From the NCBI GenBank assembly GCA_947630855.1, contig CANRJF010000006.1:1-54451 (forward strand): a stretch of 54,451 nt of DNA, in the 5' to 3' direction. Shown here piece by piece: positions 8,638 to 16,604 of the stretch (the stretch's first letter is position 1; each line of letters opens with the position of its first letter). The DNA comes from an uncultured Lachnospiraceae bacterium. GTDB lineage: Bacteria; Bacillota; Clostridia; Lachnospirales; Lachnospiraceae. The position numbers and the translations under genes are program-made. Under the pieces are notes generated by a model that had not been told where the DNA came from, made no database searches, and saw only the letters and a list, made by a program, of their open reading frames with translations.

Positions 8638-9528
8638 TTACCTGTCCTGGACATTTTTTCTCTTTAACAATACGAAAGACACCAGCAAAAATCCCACTCC
8701 CCAGGCAAAAAGATACAGAAGTTTGCTGCCGTAAGATAATATAACGTCCCCGTAATTTACCGTGATTCCCATATACTCCGCCAAACCTTCTTTTACCTGC
8801 TTTGGCGCGTTAAACCAGGAAAGTTCCGTCTCCGTTAAAAGTTCCCGCATAACGGATGTTCCCTGGAACATGGGGAGTATGCGCAGAGTATTCTGCAAAA
8901 CTTCCGCCAATGTGCCGTAGGGCACATAGATTGCCGACAGAAAACCCATTAATGTGCCGATTAAGGTGGCAAAACCGCCCCAGGCGCTCATGCTTTTTAT
9001 CAGGCAGGCAAACAGAAATGCCATGGAGGATGCGGTAAAAATATTTGCCGCTGCCCCTAACAGCAGTTTGCCAAGAACTACTCCCCCGGGCATGCTCCCG
9101 CCTATCGCCAAAATATAAATCTCCCCCACCGCAAAAATAAACAGACACATAAGCAATGCCACAATATTGGCGGAAAAAATATAACCCAGCACAAAGATTT
9201 CCCGTTTTACCGGAGTTGCAAAAAATGCCGCCAGCTTATGTTTTGCGGTATCTTCCACCATAAATCCCACCATAGCCACCGCCACGCTAAAGGCATTTAC
9301 CACAAGAATCCCTGCAATCACCCACAAAACCACCAGTCTGTCGGCATGTTCCTTTGCTTCTGCGGAAGTCTCCCCAAAGGCTGACATGACACTGTCCACA
9401 TTGCCCTCCCCTAAAAATGCCAGCATTAAAACCAGCACAATCAATGTTGATAAAAAGGAAAAAAACACAGCCATCCTGTCCCTGAAATACAGGCGGATAT
9501 TCCTTTTTATAAGCTGTAATAAAACCAT
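8638..9528 (-). CDS. ABC-2 type transporter permease
   Basis: A 296-residue ABC-2 permease, the membrane partner of the ATPase that follows. The N-terminal helix lies at ~18-40, then a short extracellular stretch, followed by helices near 65-90, 105-135, 150-172, 178-200 and 262-287. An amphipathic stretch of ~60 residues (about 200-260) before the last helix is typical. AGGAG precedes the ATG. Just upstream lies one copy of the repeat that also leads the LytTR operon. Confidence 0.88.
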   Translation of the reverse strand: MVLLQLIKRNIRLYFRDRMAVFFSFLSTLIVLVLMLAFLGEGNVDSVMSAFGETSAEAKEHADRLVVLWVIAGILVVNAFSVAVAMVGFMVEDTAKHKLAAFFATPVKREIFVLGYIFSANIVALLMCLFIFAVGEIYILAIGGSMPGGVVLGKLLLGAAANIFTASSMAFLFACLIKSMSAWGGFATLIGTLMGFLSAIYVPYGTLAEVLQNTLRILPMFQGTSVMRELLTETELSWFNAPKQVKEGLAEYMGITVNYGDVILSYGSKLLYLFAWGVGFLLVSFVLLKRKNVQDR

Positions 9529-9559
9529 TTCTTTATCCTCCTTTTTTGCAAAATTATAT

Positions 9560-9648
9560 TATACCCGTAAGCCAAATGATTTGCCAACAGGCATTCTCTG
9601 TTTCAAAAAAAACAAATCATCTGGCAAATATGTATGCTTTGGAGTATA
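9560..9648 (+). repeat. Hairpin-forming leader repeat, copy 1
   Basis: An 89-bp element holding inverted arms GCCAAATGATTTGC (9571-9584) and ACAAATCATCTGGC (9612-9625), then ...GGAGTATA. It matches copy 2 (11077-11168) in the opposite orientation. In copy 2 the closing GGAG is the ribosome binding site of a gene, but here no intact gene follows on the plus strand. It may be a duplicated 5' leader or one end of a cassette. Confidence 0.7.
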
Positions 9649-9662
9649 GCACAATTTTTCCG

Positions 9663-9704
9663 AAAAAAAACCGCCCTTTCGGCAAGATGCCAAAATGCGC
9701 GGTT
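9663..9704 (-). terminator. Rho-independent terminator of the LytTR operon
   Basis: On the minus strand, AACCGC and GCGGTT arms plus an inner TTTTGGCA/TGCCGAAA helix are followed by a run of eight T. It lies 17 nt after the DUF3021 stop codon and ends that three-gene operon before the ABC exporter genes. Confidence 0.8.
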
Positions 9705-9720
9705 AAGATGCAAAGATTTA

Positions 9721-10131
9721 TTATTTTCTGTTTTTTTCTATTAACTTATTAATCTCTCTGGCTTTTCTGTAATGGTCCAAATACGCCACTAAATAAACCA
9801 GCAGGTATACTACAATCAATAAAACAATCATAACCATACAGTTTATAAAATCTAAATCAATTAAGCCTAACACAAATCCACCTATCCCGAACACAACTGC
9901 CAGCATGGAAATAATATACATCAAATGCCACAAAAGAAAAGATGAAAAGTGAAACAGGCTGATAATAAAATGGCACAATGACACCAAAAAACAAATCAGC
10001 ATAATTTCAGCCAGATTTTTTCCGGTAATTTCATCCCACACACCAATAGAACTTAAAAATATATATGCCATCATAACCGTGGTAAAAGATATGGAAAAAT
10101 TTTCCAAAAACAATTTTATCCTGCCTGTCAT
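9721..10131 (-). CDS. DUF3021-family membrane protein
   Basis: A 136-residue protein with four predicted membrane helices (about 13-33, 41-62, 66-88, 97-118) and a basic C-terminal tail. DUF3021 proteins are typically encoded right after a LytTR regulator and are thought to modulate it, often near ABC exporters for antimicrobial resistance. Its ATG overlaps the LytTR stop codon as ATGA, so the two are translationally coupled. The family function is not biochemically established. Confidence 0.8.
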   Translation of the reverse strand: MTGRIKLFLENFSISFTTVMMAYIFLSSIGVWDEITGKNLAEIMLICFLVSLCHFIISLFHFSSFLLWHLMYIISMLAVVFGIGGFVLGLIDLDFINCMVMIVLLIVVYLLVYLVAYLDHYRKAREINKLIEKNRK

Positions 10132-10577
10132 TCCCTGTCACCTCCCATAAATTTATCCCTTAAATCATTGACATAATGCCTGCTTACAATCACTTTTTCC
10201 CCGTTTTCAAGCAGCGCCTCAAACCTTCCGTTTAACTGGGGACGTATGCTTTTTATTTTGCTGATATTTATCACCACTGACTTGCTGACGCGCACATAGG
10301 AAAACCGGGATAGTTTTTTCTCCAGTTCATAAAGCCTTAAACTGCATTCATAAACCTCTTCTTTACAGCAGGCAAAGGTTTTTTCGTCCACGCTTTCAAA
10401 ATAAAAAATATCCTCCAAAGACAGCTTATGTATGGCCCCGTCTTTTTTTCCTGTAACGGAAAACATCATAATCTGTATTTCATCAATAAGCCTCTGCAAA
10501 TCATCATTTATCATGCTGCATTTAATATGGATTTCCGTCTCTTTACAATCCTCAGACTGCTCTATCATTAATTTCAT
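10128..10577 (-). CDS. LytTR-domain DNA-binding regulator
   Basis: A 149-residue protein whose C-terminal ~95 residues form a LytTR DNA-binding domain (IFYFESVDEKTFACCKEEVY, then YVRVSKSVVINISKIKSIRP). The N-terminal ~45 residues are not a receiver, so it is a stand-alone LytTR regulator of the type paired with DUF3021. It overlaps the upstream gene and the downstream DUF3021 gene by ATGA at both ends. It probably controls its own operon and perhaps the ABC exporter next door; the latter is inference from position. Confidence 0.88.
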   Translation of the reverse strand: MKLMIEQSEDCKETEIHIKCSMINDDLQRLIDEIQIMMFSVTGKKDGAIHKLSLEDIFYFESVDEKTFACCKEEVYECSLRLYELEKKLSRFSYVRVSKSVVINISKIKSIRPQLNGRFEALLENGEKVIVSRHYVNDLRDKFMGGDRE

Positions 10578-11074
10578 AAAAAATCCCCTAATTTTTCTGC
10601 TATCTCTTTCATCCGTGCATCTGCCCTGTGGTACACCCGCATCCTCTTCCAGGGAATATCTGTTATATATTCCTGCTGTCTTTCGTCCAAACAGTTTAGC
10701 ATTTTGTCAAACAATTCCTTATCATCATGCATAAGCCACCCGAAATCACAGGGAATATATTCATTTTCTTCTCTTAATTCCCTTACTTTTACCACCCTGC
10801 GGAAACTTGTCCTGCCATATTTATCATATTCTTTTACATAAGAAACTTCTGTCTGCTCTTTTAATGTTTCAGGCTTCCCAAGGCAGATGACCCCGGTAGA
10901 CAGCAGATGTTCCCACACTACATTCTGCACCCGTTCAAAATTGGTGGGATAGTCAAGCTGCTTTAAAATCTCCCGGACGGAATAGCCTAAGTCCCACAAA
11001 TGGCGAATTGCTCCGCCATTTGCCACATCCAAAGTAAAATTGGATAACGCATTTTGAAAATATTTTTCCGACAT
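10574..11074 (-). CDS. Uncharacterised protein, first gene of the LytTR operon
   Basis: A 166-residue protein starting MSEKYFQNALSNFTLDVANG. Residues ~20-45 (GGAIRHLWDLGYSVREILKQ) resemble a helix-turn-helix or adaptor motif. The C-terminal half has many charged residues and ends ADARMKEIAEKLGDFL. I recall similar proteins in Lachnospiraceae but no named family. The start at 11074 is set by GGAG 7 nt upstream; a longer frame reads through the upstream hairpin repeat and is not credible. The stop overlaps the LytTR start. Confidence 0.7.
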   Translation of the reverse strand: MSEKYFQNALSNFTLDVANGGAIRHLWDLGYSVREILKQLDYPTNFERVQNVVWEHLLSTGVICLGKPETLKEQTEVSYVKEYDKYGRTSFRRVVKVRELREENEYIPCDFGWLMHDDKELFDKMLNCLDERQQEYITDIPWKRMRVYHRADARMKEIAEKLGDFL

Positions 11075-11076
11075 AT

Positions 11077-11168
11077 TATACTCCAGAACATACACATTTG
11101 CCAAATGATTTGCTGTTCCCGCTGAAACAGAGAATACCTGTTGGCAAATCATTTGGCTCATGGGTATA
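11077..11168 (-). repeat. Hairpin-forming leader repeat, copy 2
   Basis: A 92-bp element upstream of the 166-aa gene with perfect 14-bp inverted arms (11100-11113 and 11144-11157, GCCAAATGATTTGC and its complement) around a 30-nt loop. It ends with the GGAG that serves as that gene's ribosome binding site. Copy 1 lies in opposite orientation near 9560. A hairpin directly before the ribosome binding site could control translation or bind a regulator. Confidence 0.7.
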
Positions 11169-11297
11169 TTTTCCAAAATCAGGCAAATATTTACTACTAA
11201 AATATTCTGCCGTCACATTAAATATATTTTTTATATTATAACAGACCATCGGCGGGGTGGCTAGATGCAGATACGTCTTATCCTCTCTTTCCGCCTT

Positions 11298-11462
11298 CTA
11301 TTCCTCCAGGAGATGTACTGCTTCTACCAGATAACCGTAAGCCTCCAGCTTATACTTTTTTATATAGGACAGTTTCTTATATCTGCTCTTTGCCAAAGTT
11401 TCAGCTATGTAACCCTCTGATATACTCCAGTGTAAATATCTCTTTTGAAAGCAAATCCGCCC
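11298..11462 (-). pseudogene. AbiEii-like nucleotidyltransferase toxin remnant
   Basis: Directly after the DUF6577 gene, with GGAGGG in place, the frame reads LLSKEIFTLEYIRGLHS and then a stop. This matches the opening of AbiEii/DUF1814-type toxins. In another frame the next bases encode ETLAKSRYKKLSYIKKY, then KLEAYGYLVEAVHLLEE and a stop, possibly the protein's C-terminus. The central catalytic part is missing, so the toxin appears to be internally deleted. Assignment rests on the N-terminal resemblance and on its position after an AbiEi-like gene. Confidence 0.5.
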
Positions 11463-11464
11463 TC

Positions 11465-12202
11465 CTAATTGTATCTTAATTTCACGCTTGTCTTTTCTCT
11501 TAAAAATGTCTTTATCTCTGATTCCAGATGCCTCCGCCTTGCATAACGGAACATTTTTATCTCATCAATGTGAAATCTTGAAAACGCTTCCTCGTAAATT
11601 CCCTGGTACTCACTTCTGCTAATCAGTTTACCTGTCAGCTTTTTTGAGAACAGGTCCACAAGCAGCTTCTCAAGAGGGGCGGAATGTCCTGTAACAGGCT
11701 TAGGTGCTTCTGAAACCAGTTTCTGCACCACTACCGTATTATCATTTCCCCGCTGCCTGTAATATATATCCTTACTAGGAGAGAACAGCACATCCGAAAA
11801 TCTTTCATGAAGCATTTCAAATACCGGAGCCTCACACATATTTTCCACTTCCACGAAAATAGTGTTTTTTCCAAATAAATGGTTTACAAATTCATTCATC
11901 TGATACATCTCCCACATCTGGAATTCAACAAGCGGAAATTCCCTTTTTACTGCCTGCTCAATTTCCAGGTATGCTTCAAGATGGTCAAAAGTATATTCCC
12001 TTTTTCTGCTTTCCTCCGTGACACGGATATATACGCCCCGGCCAACACTGGCAATTTTCTGCTCTCTTTTTAATTCTGATAAAAGCCATGAAATTGAACT
12101 TCCTGAATAATCAGCATTCGTTTCCCTTACCTTACTGCTGAACTGCTGTTTTGTAAAACTTTCATCCATAGGCAGATATTCAATAATATCCTTCATATTC
12201 AT
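11465..12202 (-). CDS. DUF6577 / AbiEi-like antitoxin-type regulator
   Basis: A 245-residue protein with an N-terminal winged-helix-like region (residues ~10-60, including SSISWLLSELKREQKIASVG) followed by RGVYI, the layout of AbiEi/DUF6577 type IV antitoxins. The C-terminal ~180 residues resemble the AbiEi effector region. AbiEi proteins repress their own promoter by binding inverted repeats and counter a nucleotidyltransferase toxin. Here the promoter is flanked by two matched palindromes, and the toxin gene downstream is broken. It may persist as an orphan regulator. Confidence 0.7.
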   Translation of the reverse strand: MNMKDIIEYLPMDESFTKQQFSSKVRETNADYSGSSISWLLSELKREQKIASVGRGVYIRVTEESRKREYTFDHLEAYLEIEQAVKREFPLVEFQMWEMYQMNEFVNHLFGKNTIFVEVENMCEAPVFEMLHERFSDVLFSPSKDIYYRQRGNDNTVVVQKLVSEAPKPVTGHSAPLEKLLVDLFSKKLTGKLISRSEYQGIYEEAFSRFHIDEIKMFRYARRRHLESEIKTFLREKTSVKLRYN

Positions 12203-12220
12203 AGCATCACTCCATTATAT

Positions 12221-12250
12221 TTTCGGCATTTTTTCAGTTTTTTGCCGAAA
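12221..12250. promoter_or_regulatory. Downstream operator palindrome of the DUF6577 promoter
   Basis: TTTCGGCA (12221-12228) and TGCCGAAA (12243-12250) face each other with half-site starts 22 nt apart. The site covers the start of the transcript just below the -10 box. The same half-sites with the same 22-nt spacing occur at the upstream operator. Confidence 0.75.
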
Positions 12251-12260
12251 TTCTAATATG

Positions 12261-12289
12261 AGTATATACAATAATTGGTAATAAGTCAA
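12261..12289 (-). promoter_or_regulatory. Promoter of the DUF6577 gene
   Basis: On the minus strand, -35 TTGACT (12284-12289) and -10 TATACT (12261-12266) are separated by 17 nt. Both operator palindromes flank it closely, and the upstream one touches the -35 box. This arrangement fits autorepression by the DUF6577 protein. Confidence 0.75.
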
Positions 12290-12336
12290 GATTAGTCTTT
12301 CGGCAATTTTTACTATTTTTGCCGAAAGACTAATCT
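12289..12336. promoter_or_regulatory. Upstream operator: perfect 18-bp inverted repeat
   Basis: AGATTAGTCTTTCGGCAA (12289-12306) is mirrored exactly at 12319-12336 with a 12-nt spacer. It contains the TTTCGGCA/TGCCGAAA half-sites (12298-12305 and 12320-12327), again 22 nt apart as in the downstream operator. Confidence 0.8.
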
Positions 12337-12365
12337 GGAAATGTAAATACCTTCAATTTAACTGA

Positions 12366-12842
12366 GAGCGGTCTCGGAAACTCGATAAAGCCCGTAGTTC
12401 CGCTCTTTTGCTCTTTTCATGGACCAGCACTGTCTGGGTATTGATTCATGGGTTAAAACTCTTGCCCACGATGATCTGCCTGCACTTCTTATTGGCTGCA
12501 GCCCCGATGCCCTTCCACCTTTAGGTTCTTATTATGATTTCATCAACCGCCTGTGGCTTCACATTGACCTTCCGCTCCACCTGCGTTTTCTGGATGCAAA
12601 ACGTCATGACATGAAATGGCGTTGTCCAGCCGCCACTGGAAAGGAAGAAAAGTGCACCTGCAAAGTTCCCTGTTCCTCCTCCCCATACGGGCGCTGTTTA
12701 TATACTAAACCTTGATTGGGATATCCGCCTTTATCCCCCGGTTGCACGGGACACCGATGAATATATAAAGACTTACAATAACCGCACAGGTTCAGAACGG
12801 ATTAATGACCGAATCCTCAACAACTATCACCTTCATGATATG
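12366..12842 (+). pseudogene. Transposase fragment, degenerate (copy 1)
   Basis: The plus-strand frame from 12419 reads MDQHCLGIDSWVKTLAHDDL, then LIGCSPDALPPLGSYYDFIN, the N-terminal part of a DDE transposase family common in Clostridia. Later, in another frame, DWDIRLYPPVARDTDEYIKT then YNNRTGSERINDRILNNYH is a typical piece of the same family. The two parts need a frameshift near 12710, and the start and end are both missing. The first 181 bp recur as a direct copy at 18207-18387. Confidence 0.75.
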
Positions 12843-12885
12843 AAAAATCTGAAAGTTTCAAGTATGTTATTTGTTCAAAATTATA

Positions 12886-13269
12886 TCATTCGATTCCAAG
12901 TTTGATGTAGTCTCCATCTTTGTAATTATATACACGCTTACCTACTAAATCTGCAATCTCCTTGATAGAATTTTCATCCACACCTTCTATTTCAAATATA
13001 AAAATGCGCTTACCTGCTTCTTCCTTTTCTTCCATTACCTCAGTACAATTCACATAATATTTATCCAAAAGATCTTCTAATGGATATTGTGTATCTTCTT
13101 CATCATCTTCCAATTCAGCATATAAAGTTACACAATAGACTGGTCCAGAACTAATCCCCATTTTTCCGCCAACTCCACCTGTGACATCCTTATAGACAAA
13201 TCCATTATGCTGTGTATATCTCACATTGTCATCATACTTATCTAACTTGAGTGCCTTAATAATTTTCAT
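12886..13269 (-). CDS. Uncharacterised acidic protein, immunity-type by context
   Basis: A 127-residue acidic protein without signal peptide or membrane segment. It has GGVGGKMGISSGPVYCVTLY in the N-terminal half and an acidic DDEEDTQYPLEDLLDKYY region. AGGAAGG precedes the ATG. I do not recognise the family. It is the last of a same-strand run of small unrelated genes that includes ankyrin, DMP19-like and SMI1/KNR4-type members, the usual make-up of polymorphic-toxin immunity arrays. Confidence 0.6.
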   Translation of the reverse strand: MKIIKALKLDKYDDNVRYTQHNGFVYKDVTGGVGGKMGISSGPVYCVTLYAELEDDEEDTQYPLEDLLDKYYVNCTEVMEEKEEAGKRIFIFEIEGVDENSIKEIADLVGKRVYNYKDGDYIKLGIE

Positions 13270-13340
13270 TTTATATTCCTTCCTATTTTTTTAACATTTT
13301 AATGAAGAAAATTCAAATCATCATGCGTTTTTATAATGCT

Positions 13341-13889
13341 TTAAAGCCTCACTTTTTTGTGTATATAATCAAAAACCTGCTTCCATCCAGCCATCTTAGA
13401 ATCATCACTCCAATACTGCTCTGTCAGTTCATCCAAGAGACTTACCTTTTGTCTCATTGACTTTACCAGCTCTCGTCTTTTTTCTGGAGCAATTGCTTTC
13501 AATTTCTCATTTTGTGCTTTATGACTAAATGATGTAAAGAAATTATATATATCATAATACTCTTCATTATCAGACTTAAAAACCGTGTCCTCAGGAAATA
13601 ATGATATTACATTTTCAAAACCACGCCGGACATCACACAACTCGAGTTCTTGCAAAACTACTGGAATATAAGGTACGAAATCAGCCTGTTCTGCTATAAT
13701 GCTATCCCATCCTTCGGATTTCCATATGCCTATCATGTTAATCCCTATATGTAAATGAAACAGCTCCGTAGTAACCTTTTCTTTAATATCATCCAAATTT
13801 CCCAATTCCCATAACTTATCAGATAGTTGAGCAAACGCTGCTTCATCTAAATGATTTAAATCTTCTATCACATCTTCTATTTTTAGCAT
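13341..13889 (-). CDS. DMP19/DUF4375-like protein, possible immunity protein
   Basis: A 182-residue soluble protein starting MLKIEDVIEDLNHLDEAAFA. The stretch around WDSIIAEQADFVPYIPVVLQ followed by 'ELELCDVRRGFENVISLFPED' resembles the core of DMP19/DUF4375 proteins (several helices ending at an LFP motif). That resemblance is weak and by eye. The ATG at 13889 is chosen over an upstream start because GGGAG lies 9 nt before it. DMP19 proteins occur among immunity or anti-DNA-mimic proteins; its toxin partner is not visible. Confidence 0.5.
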   Translation of the reverse strand: MLKIEDVIEDLNHLDEAAFAQLSDKLWELGNLDDIKEKVTTELFHLHIGINMIGIWKSEGWDSIIAEQADFVPYIPVVLQELELCDVRRGFENVISLFPEDTVFKSDNEEYYDIYNFFTSFSHKAQNEKLKAIAPEKRRELVKSMRQKVSLLDELTEQYWSDDSKMAGWKQVFDYIHKKVRL

Positions 13890-13966
13890 AATTCCGTCTC
13901 CCTTTCTCCTGCATAACAAATATTACTCTTCCCATTCTTCTTTCGTATTCTTTGCATAAGTTCACT

Positions 13967-14104
13967 TTAGCCTTTGTCTTTAGCATCCACTCCACCATAT
14001 CCTTCTTGCATTTTCCCGCCATCAGCCGTAATATGAAACGCAAGTTTATTCTCCGTTTTTTGTGTAAAACTAAATTTTGCAAGATAAAAGATTGGATTTT
14101 TCAC
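13967..14104 (-). CDS. Small 45-aa ORF, possible gene tail remnant
   Basis: A GTG-start frame directly after an in-frame stop, encoding KNPIFYLAKFSFTQKTENKL then AFHITADGGKMQEGYGGVDA. It lies 12 nt downstream of the 344-aa gene. The composition looks protein-like, but there is no convincing ribosome binding site and I do not recognise a family. It may be the surviving C-terminus of a larger gene. Confidence 0.3.
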   Translation of the reverse strand: MKNPIFYLAKFSFTQKTENKLAFHITADGGKMQEGYGGVDAKDKG

Positions 14105-14115
14105 ATCTTATCCGA

Positions 14116-15150
14116 TTAAAGACTTTTTCCAAATTCTTTATCTCCATCCAATAACTCCAACGGTAACTCATACACATTTAATGTACATTTCATACCTCTG
14201 TCCATGCCCAATCGAATTAATGGCAATGCAAAAACAGCAATCAAATCTATGGAGTTAAAGTTTTTGGCCTGCCATCGTAATGTCTTTATGTAGTCCTTGA
14301 TGCAATGGTTCATAAGCTTTTCATCCCCATGAAGGATTGCCCATAGTGTACCATCCCAGTCCCTGTCATATTTATCAATCTGTTCAAACTCTTCCGGCAA
14401 ATATTTCTTTGCCCGCTCATCTTCACCCAAAATCATGGCTCCTATGATCGAATCCGCTGTCACTATCTCCAATGCCATATCATAATTTCCGGACAAAACT
14501 GCGGATTTCACATAGTAGTGCATAGAAGATTCTTTTTCCAACACACAATTGATATGATGGGAATCCCAACCAATGGCTTTCTTCCCCTCACGCAAAGCCT
14601 TTATACAATCTCTTGCTGCACCTGCTGCCAAAGAATAATATTCCAAGGTTTTCGCTTTATCCTGTTTAGCCACTGATGCCAGCTCCTCTGCCCAGCTTAT
14701 TTGCTGCTCCATGGTTCGCTTTGCCAACGAATGCTCCGCAGTAAGTTTCTCCCCTACAAGAGCACAGTATTTTTCCAACAAATCAAACTGCCTTTGACTG
14801 ATCTCCAATGTGGCCTCGGCATCCTTCTTCCACACAGCATAATACAAATCCAAAATATCCTGCACAATCTGAAGCGCCAGCTCTTCCCATGCATCTCTTG
14901 GTTCAAAAAAACTCTCCTCCACAATCAACAAATACTTGTCATCCATGGCATAGCCCGTGGTAACTGCCCGCCAAAACCGCTTCACCGTCTTCTTTAAATG
15001 TGTAGACATATCCCAAAAACGCCCCTTGGCGAGTTGCTCATACACTTGGTACTCCTGCTGTATACATAGGGTGCCAAAGGCAGCAGCCTTCCAATATAAT
15101 GCCTTGTGGAAAATCTGATTTAATTTTGTATTATATTCTGCGTTTAACAT
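14116..15150 (-). CDS. Uncharacterised 344-aa helical protein, immunity-type by context
   Basis: A largely helical protein rich in Trp, Tyr and Lys. Residues ~20-65 (AAFGTLCIQQEYQVYEQLAK onward) loosely resemble DUF416/Imm-type helices, and residues ~160-345 resemble multi-helix immunity families such as Imm49. Both impressions are weak. AAAGGAG lies 6-7 nt before the ATG. It is the largest member of the island and shares strand and spacing with its small neighbours, so an immunity role is inferred from context only. Confidence 0.6.
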   Translation of the reverse strand: MLNAEYNTKLNQIFHKALYWKAAAFGTLCIQQEYQVYEQLAKGRFWDMSTHLKKTVKRFWRAVTTGYAMDDKYLLIVEESFFEPRDAWEELALQIVQDILDLYYAVWKKDAEATLEISQRQFDLLEKYCALVGEKLTAEHSLAKRTMEQQISWAEELASVAKQDKAKTLEYYSLAAGAARDCIKALREGKKAIGWDSHHINCVLEKESSMHYYVKSAVLSGNYDMALEIVTADSIIGAMILGEDERAKKYLPEEFEQIDKYDRDWDGTLWAILHGDEKLMNHCIKDYIKTLRWQAKNFNSIDLIAVFALPLIRLGMDRGMKCTLNVYELPLELLDGDKEFGKSL

Positions 15151-15335
15151 ACGATTTCTCCTTTGCAGATATTAACCTTTTAACATATTTTGTAATGCTT
15201 CCCAACTCTCCATGCACATTCTCTTTCTTTTATTTCCGTTTCTGTAATCTTAATTTTCTCCATTTTGTATACCTCATTTCCTTCCATTCCAAAGCCAACT
15301 CATCGCATTCTGTCGTGTCCACACATGGCATACTC

Positions 15336-16046
15336 TCAAAAATTATGCCAATCCGTTGGTATAAATCCGGGTTCAAATTTCTCATAGGCACCACAATAAT
15401 ACTCACAATCCCACCCATCAGAAAACTGAACAGAAACGCAGGCTCCCTCAAAATATGTATATTCACAGGTTATCGTTTCCAATAACCCTTCCAGATTAAA
15501 CATAGGAAGATATTTTGCAAACATAGCCTTCATATCCACATTAAAATCCTTCATCGTTTCCGGCTGGTTTTCATCCTTGATTTTGGCTAAAAGACGACAA
15601 GCCTGCATCACTTCCTCATCCAGTTCTTCTGTATAAACATCATCATCTACATCTTCATAGCCGTCCAATACTGCACCATCCGTTTCCCAAAATGGATATG
15701 CAGTATCCGTCATACTTTCCATAAGCCTATACAAGAAATAATTATTAAGCTGCTCCCTTATTTCCTTTGCCTGTTTTTCCAAATCATTGTAATAATCTGT
15801 CAAAATTGCTGCCGCAGTTTCTCCGTCAAGATTATCGATTTTCCCTTCAAATACATTCTTCAACGGTTTAATCCAATAATATTGGTCATAATTCTCAGCA
15901 CTCTTTAACAACTCCAGTTCATTGTTAACAGCAATACCTTCTTCTTCGCTGCAGCGATATTCTTTGTTCTCGCAGACTCCTGCTAATCCCCAGTCAAATG
16001 TACCTTTTACCTTAAATTCTCCTTCAATAAATTTTACATCTATCAT
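15336..16046 (-). CDS. Uncharacterised acidic 236-aa protein, immunity-type by context
   Basis: A strongly acidic soluble protein with a Gly/Asp/Glu-rich middle (DGYEDVDDDVYTEELDEEVM) and a C-terminal aromatic stretch (CEYYCGAYEKFEPGFIPTDW). The start has GGAAGGAG about 10 nt upstream. I do not recognise the family. Acidic small proteins of this sort are typical of immunity proteins that mimic nucleic acid or block nuclease toxins; no direct evidence exists here. Confidence 0.6.
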   Translation of the reverse strand: MIDVKFIEGEFKVKGTFDWGLAGVCENKEYRCSEEEGIAVNNELELLKSAENYDQYYWIKPLKNVFEGKIDNLDGETAAAILTDYYNDLEKQAKEIREQLNNYFLYRLMESMTDTAYPFWETDGAVLDGYEDVDDDVYTEELDEEVMQACRLLAKIKDENQPETMKDFNVDMKAMFAKYLPMFNLEGLLETITCEYTYFEGACVSVQFSDGWDCEYYCGAYEKFEPGFIPTDWHNF

Positions 16047-16138
16047 CTCTTAATCTCCTTCCTATTCATCAAAAGTTATATCACCTCAGACCTCTTTGCA
16101 TCCTGAAACCTAGAAGTTTCTCTCGCTTTCAACTATTG

Positions 16139-16546
16139 TCATAATCCTTCTCCACGCTTAAATTTTGTAATCACCGCATTCAATGCTTCCTCATCAAAGG
16201 ATTCGATTATGTCACATAATGTCATGCCATTTACAATCGCATTCAAATCCAATCCATATTCCAAAAACACTTTAAGTAATTCTGGATTTTTATCATTTAT
16301 TCTTCCTATTGCAGACATTATTGGCAACCTACCATTTTTATCCCTCACATTAGGATTTGCTCCCTTTTTCAGTAGCAATTTTGCCACCTCCAGATTGTGT
16401 GCACTACATGCCACATGCAAATAAGTCCTTCCATTATCATCCGCAAAATCAATATTATCTATCTTCTCAATATCTTCTAACAACTTCTGCGAATCTTCAT
16501 TTCCAATTCTCCAAAATAACTCATCTCGTCCCAAATTATATCCCAT
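16139..16546 (-). CDS. Ankyrin-repeat protein
   Basis: A 135-residue protein with two to three ankyrin repeats. One reads DDNGRTYLHVACSAHNLEVA followed by KLLLKKGANPN; the next starts RDKNGRLPIMSAI and ends LLKVFLEYGLDLNA. Ankyrin proteins are frequent in toxin-immunity arrays, where they bind partner proteins. GGAAGGA lies upstream of the ATG. No signal peptide is seen. Confidence 0.88.
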   Translation of the reverse strand: MGYNLGRDELFWRIGNEDSQKLLEDIEKIDNIDFADDNGRTYLHVACSAHNLEVAKLLLKKGANPNVRDKNGRLPIMSAIGRINDKNPELLKVFLEYGLDLNAIVNGMTLCDIIESFDEEALNAVITKFKRGEGL

Positions 16547-16604
16547 ATTATCTATCCTTCCTTGTATTGTTTATTCTCTTCATAGAATTCAAATTTGCCC
16601 ACAA

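Noticed and set aside
13843-14082. 79-aa minus-strand ORF overlapping the DMP19-like gene start
   Set aside because: Highly basic composition with no family resemblance; it overlaps the small KNPIFYL frame and the following gene start. I treat it as a shadow.
15230-15335. Short frames after the 236-aa gene, including MEKIKITETEIKERECAWRV behind a GAGG site
   Set aside because: Only ~27 codons, no recognisable family, and disrupted downstream. Possibly a gene remnant, but too weak to call.
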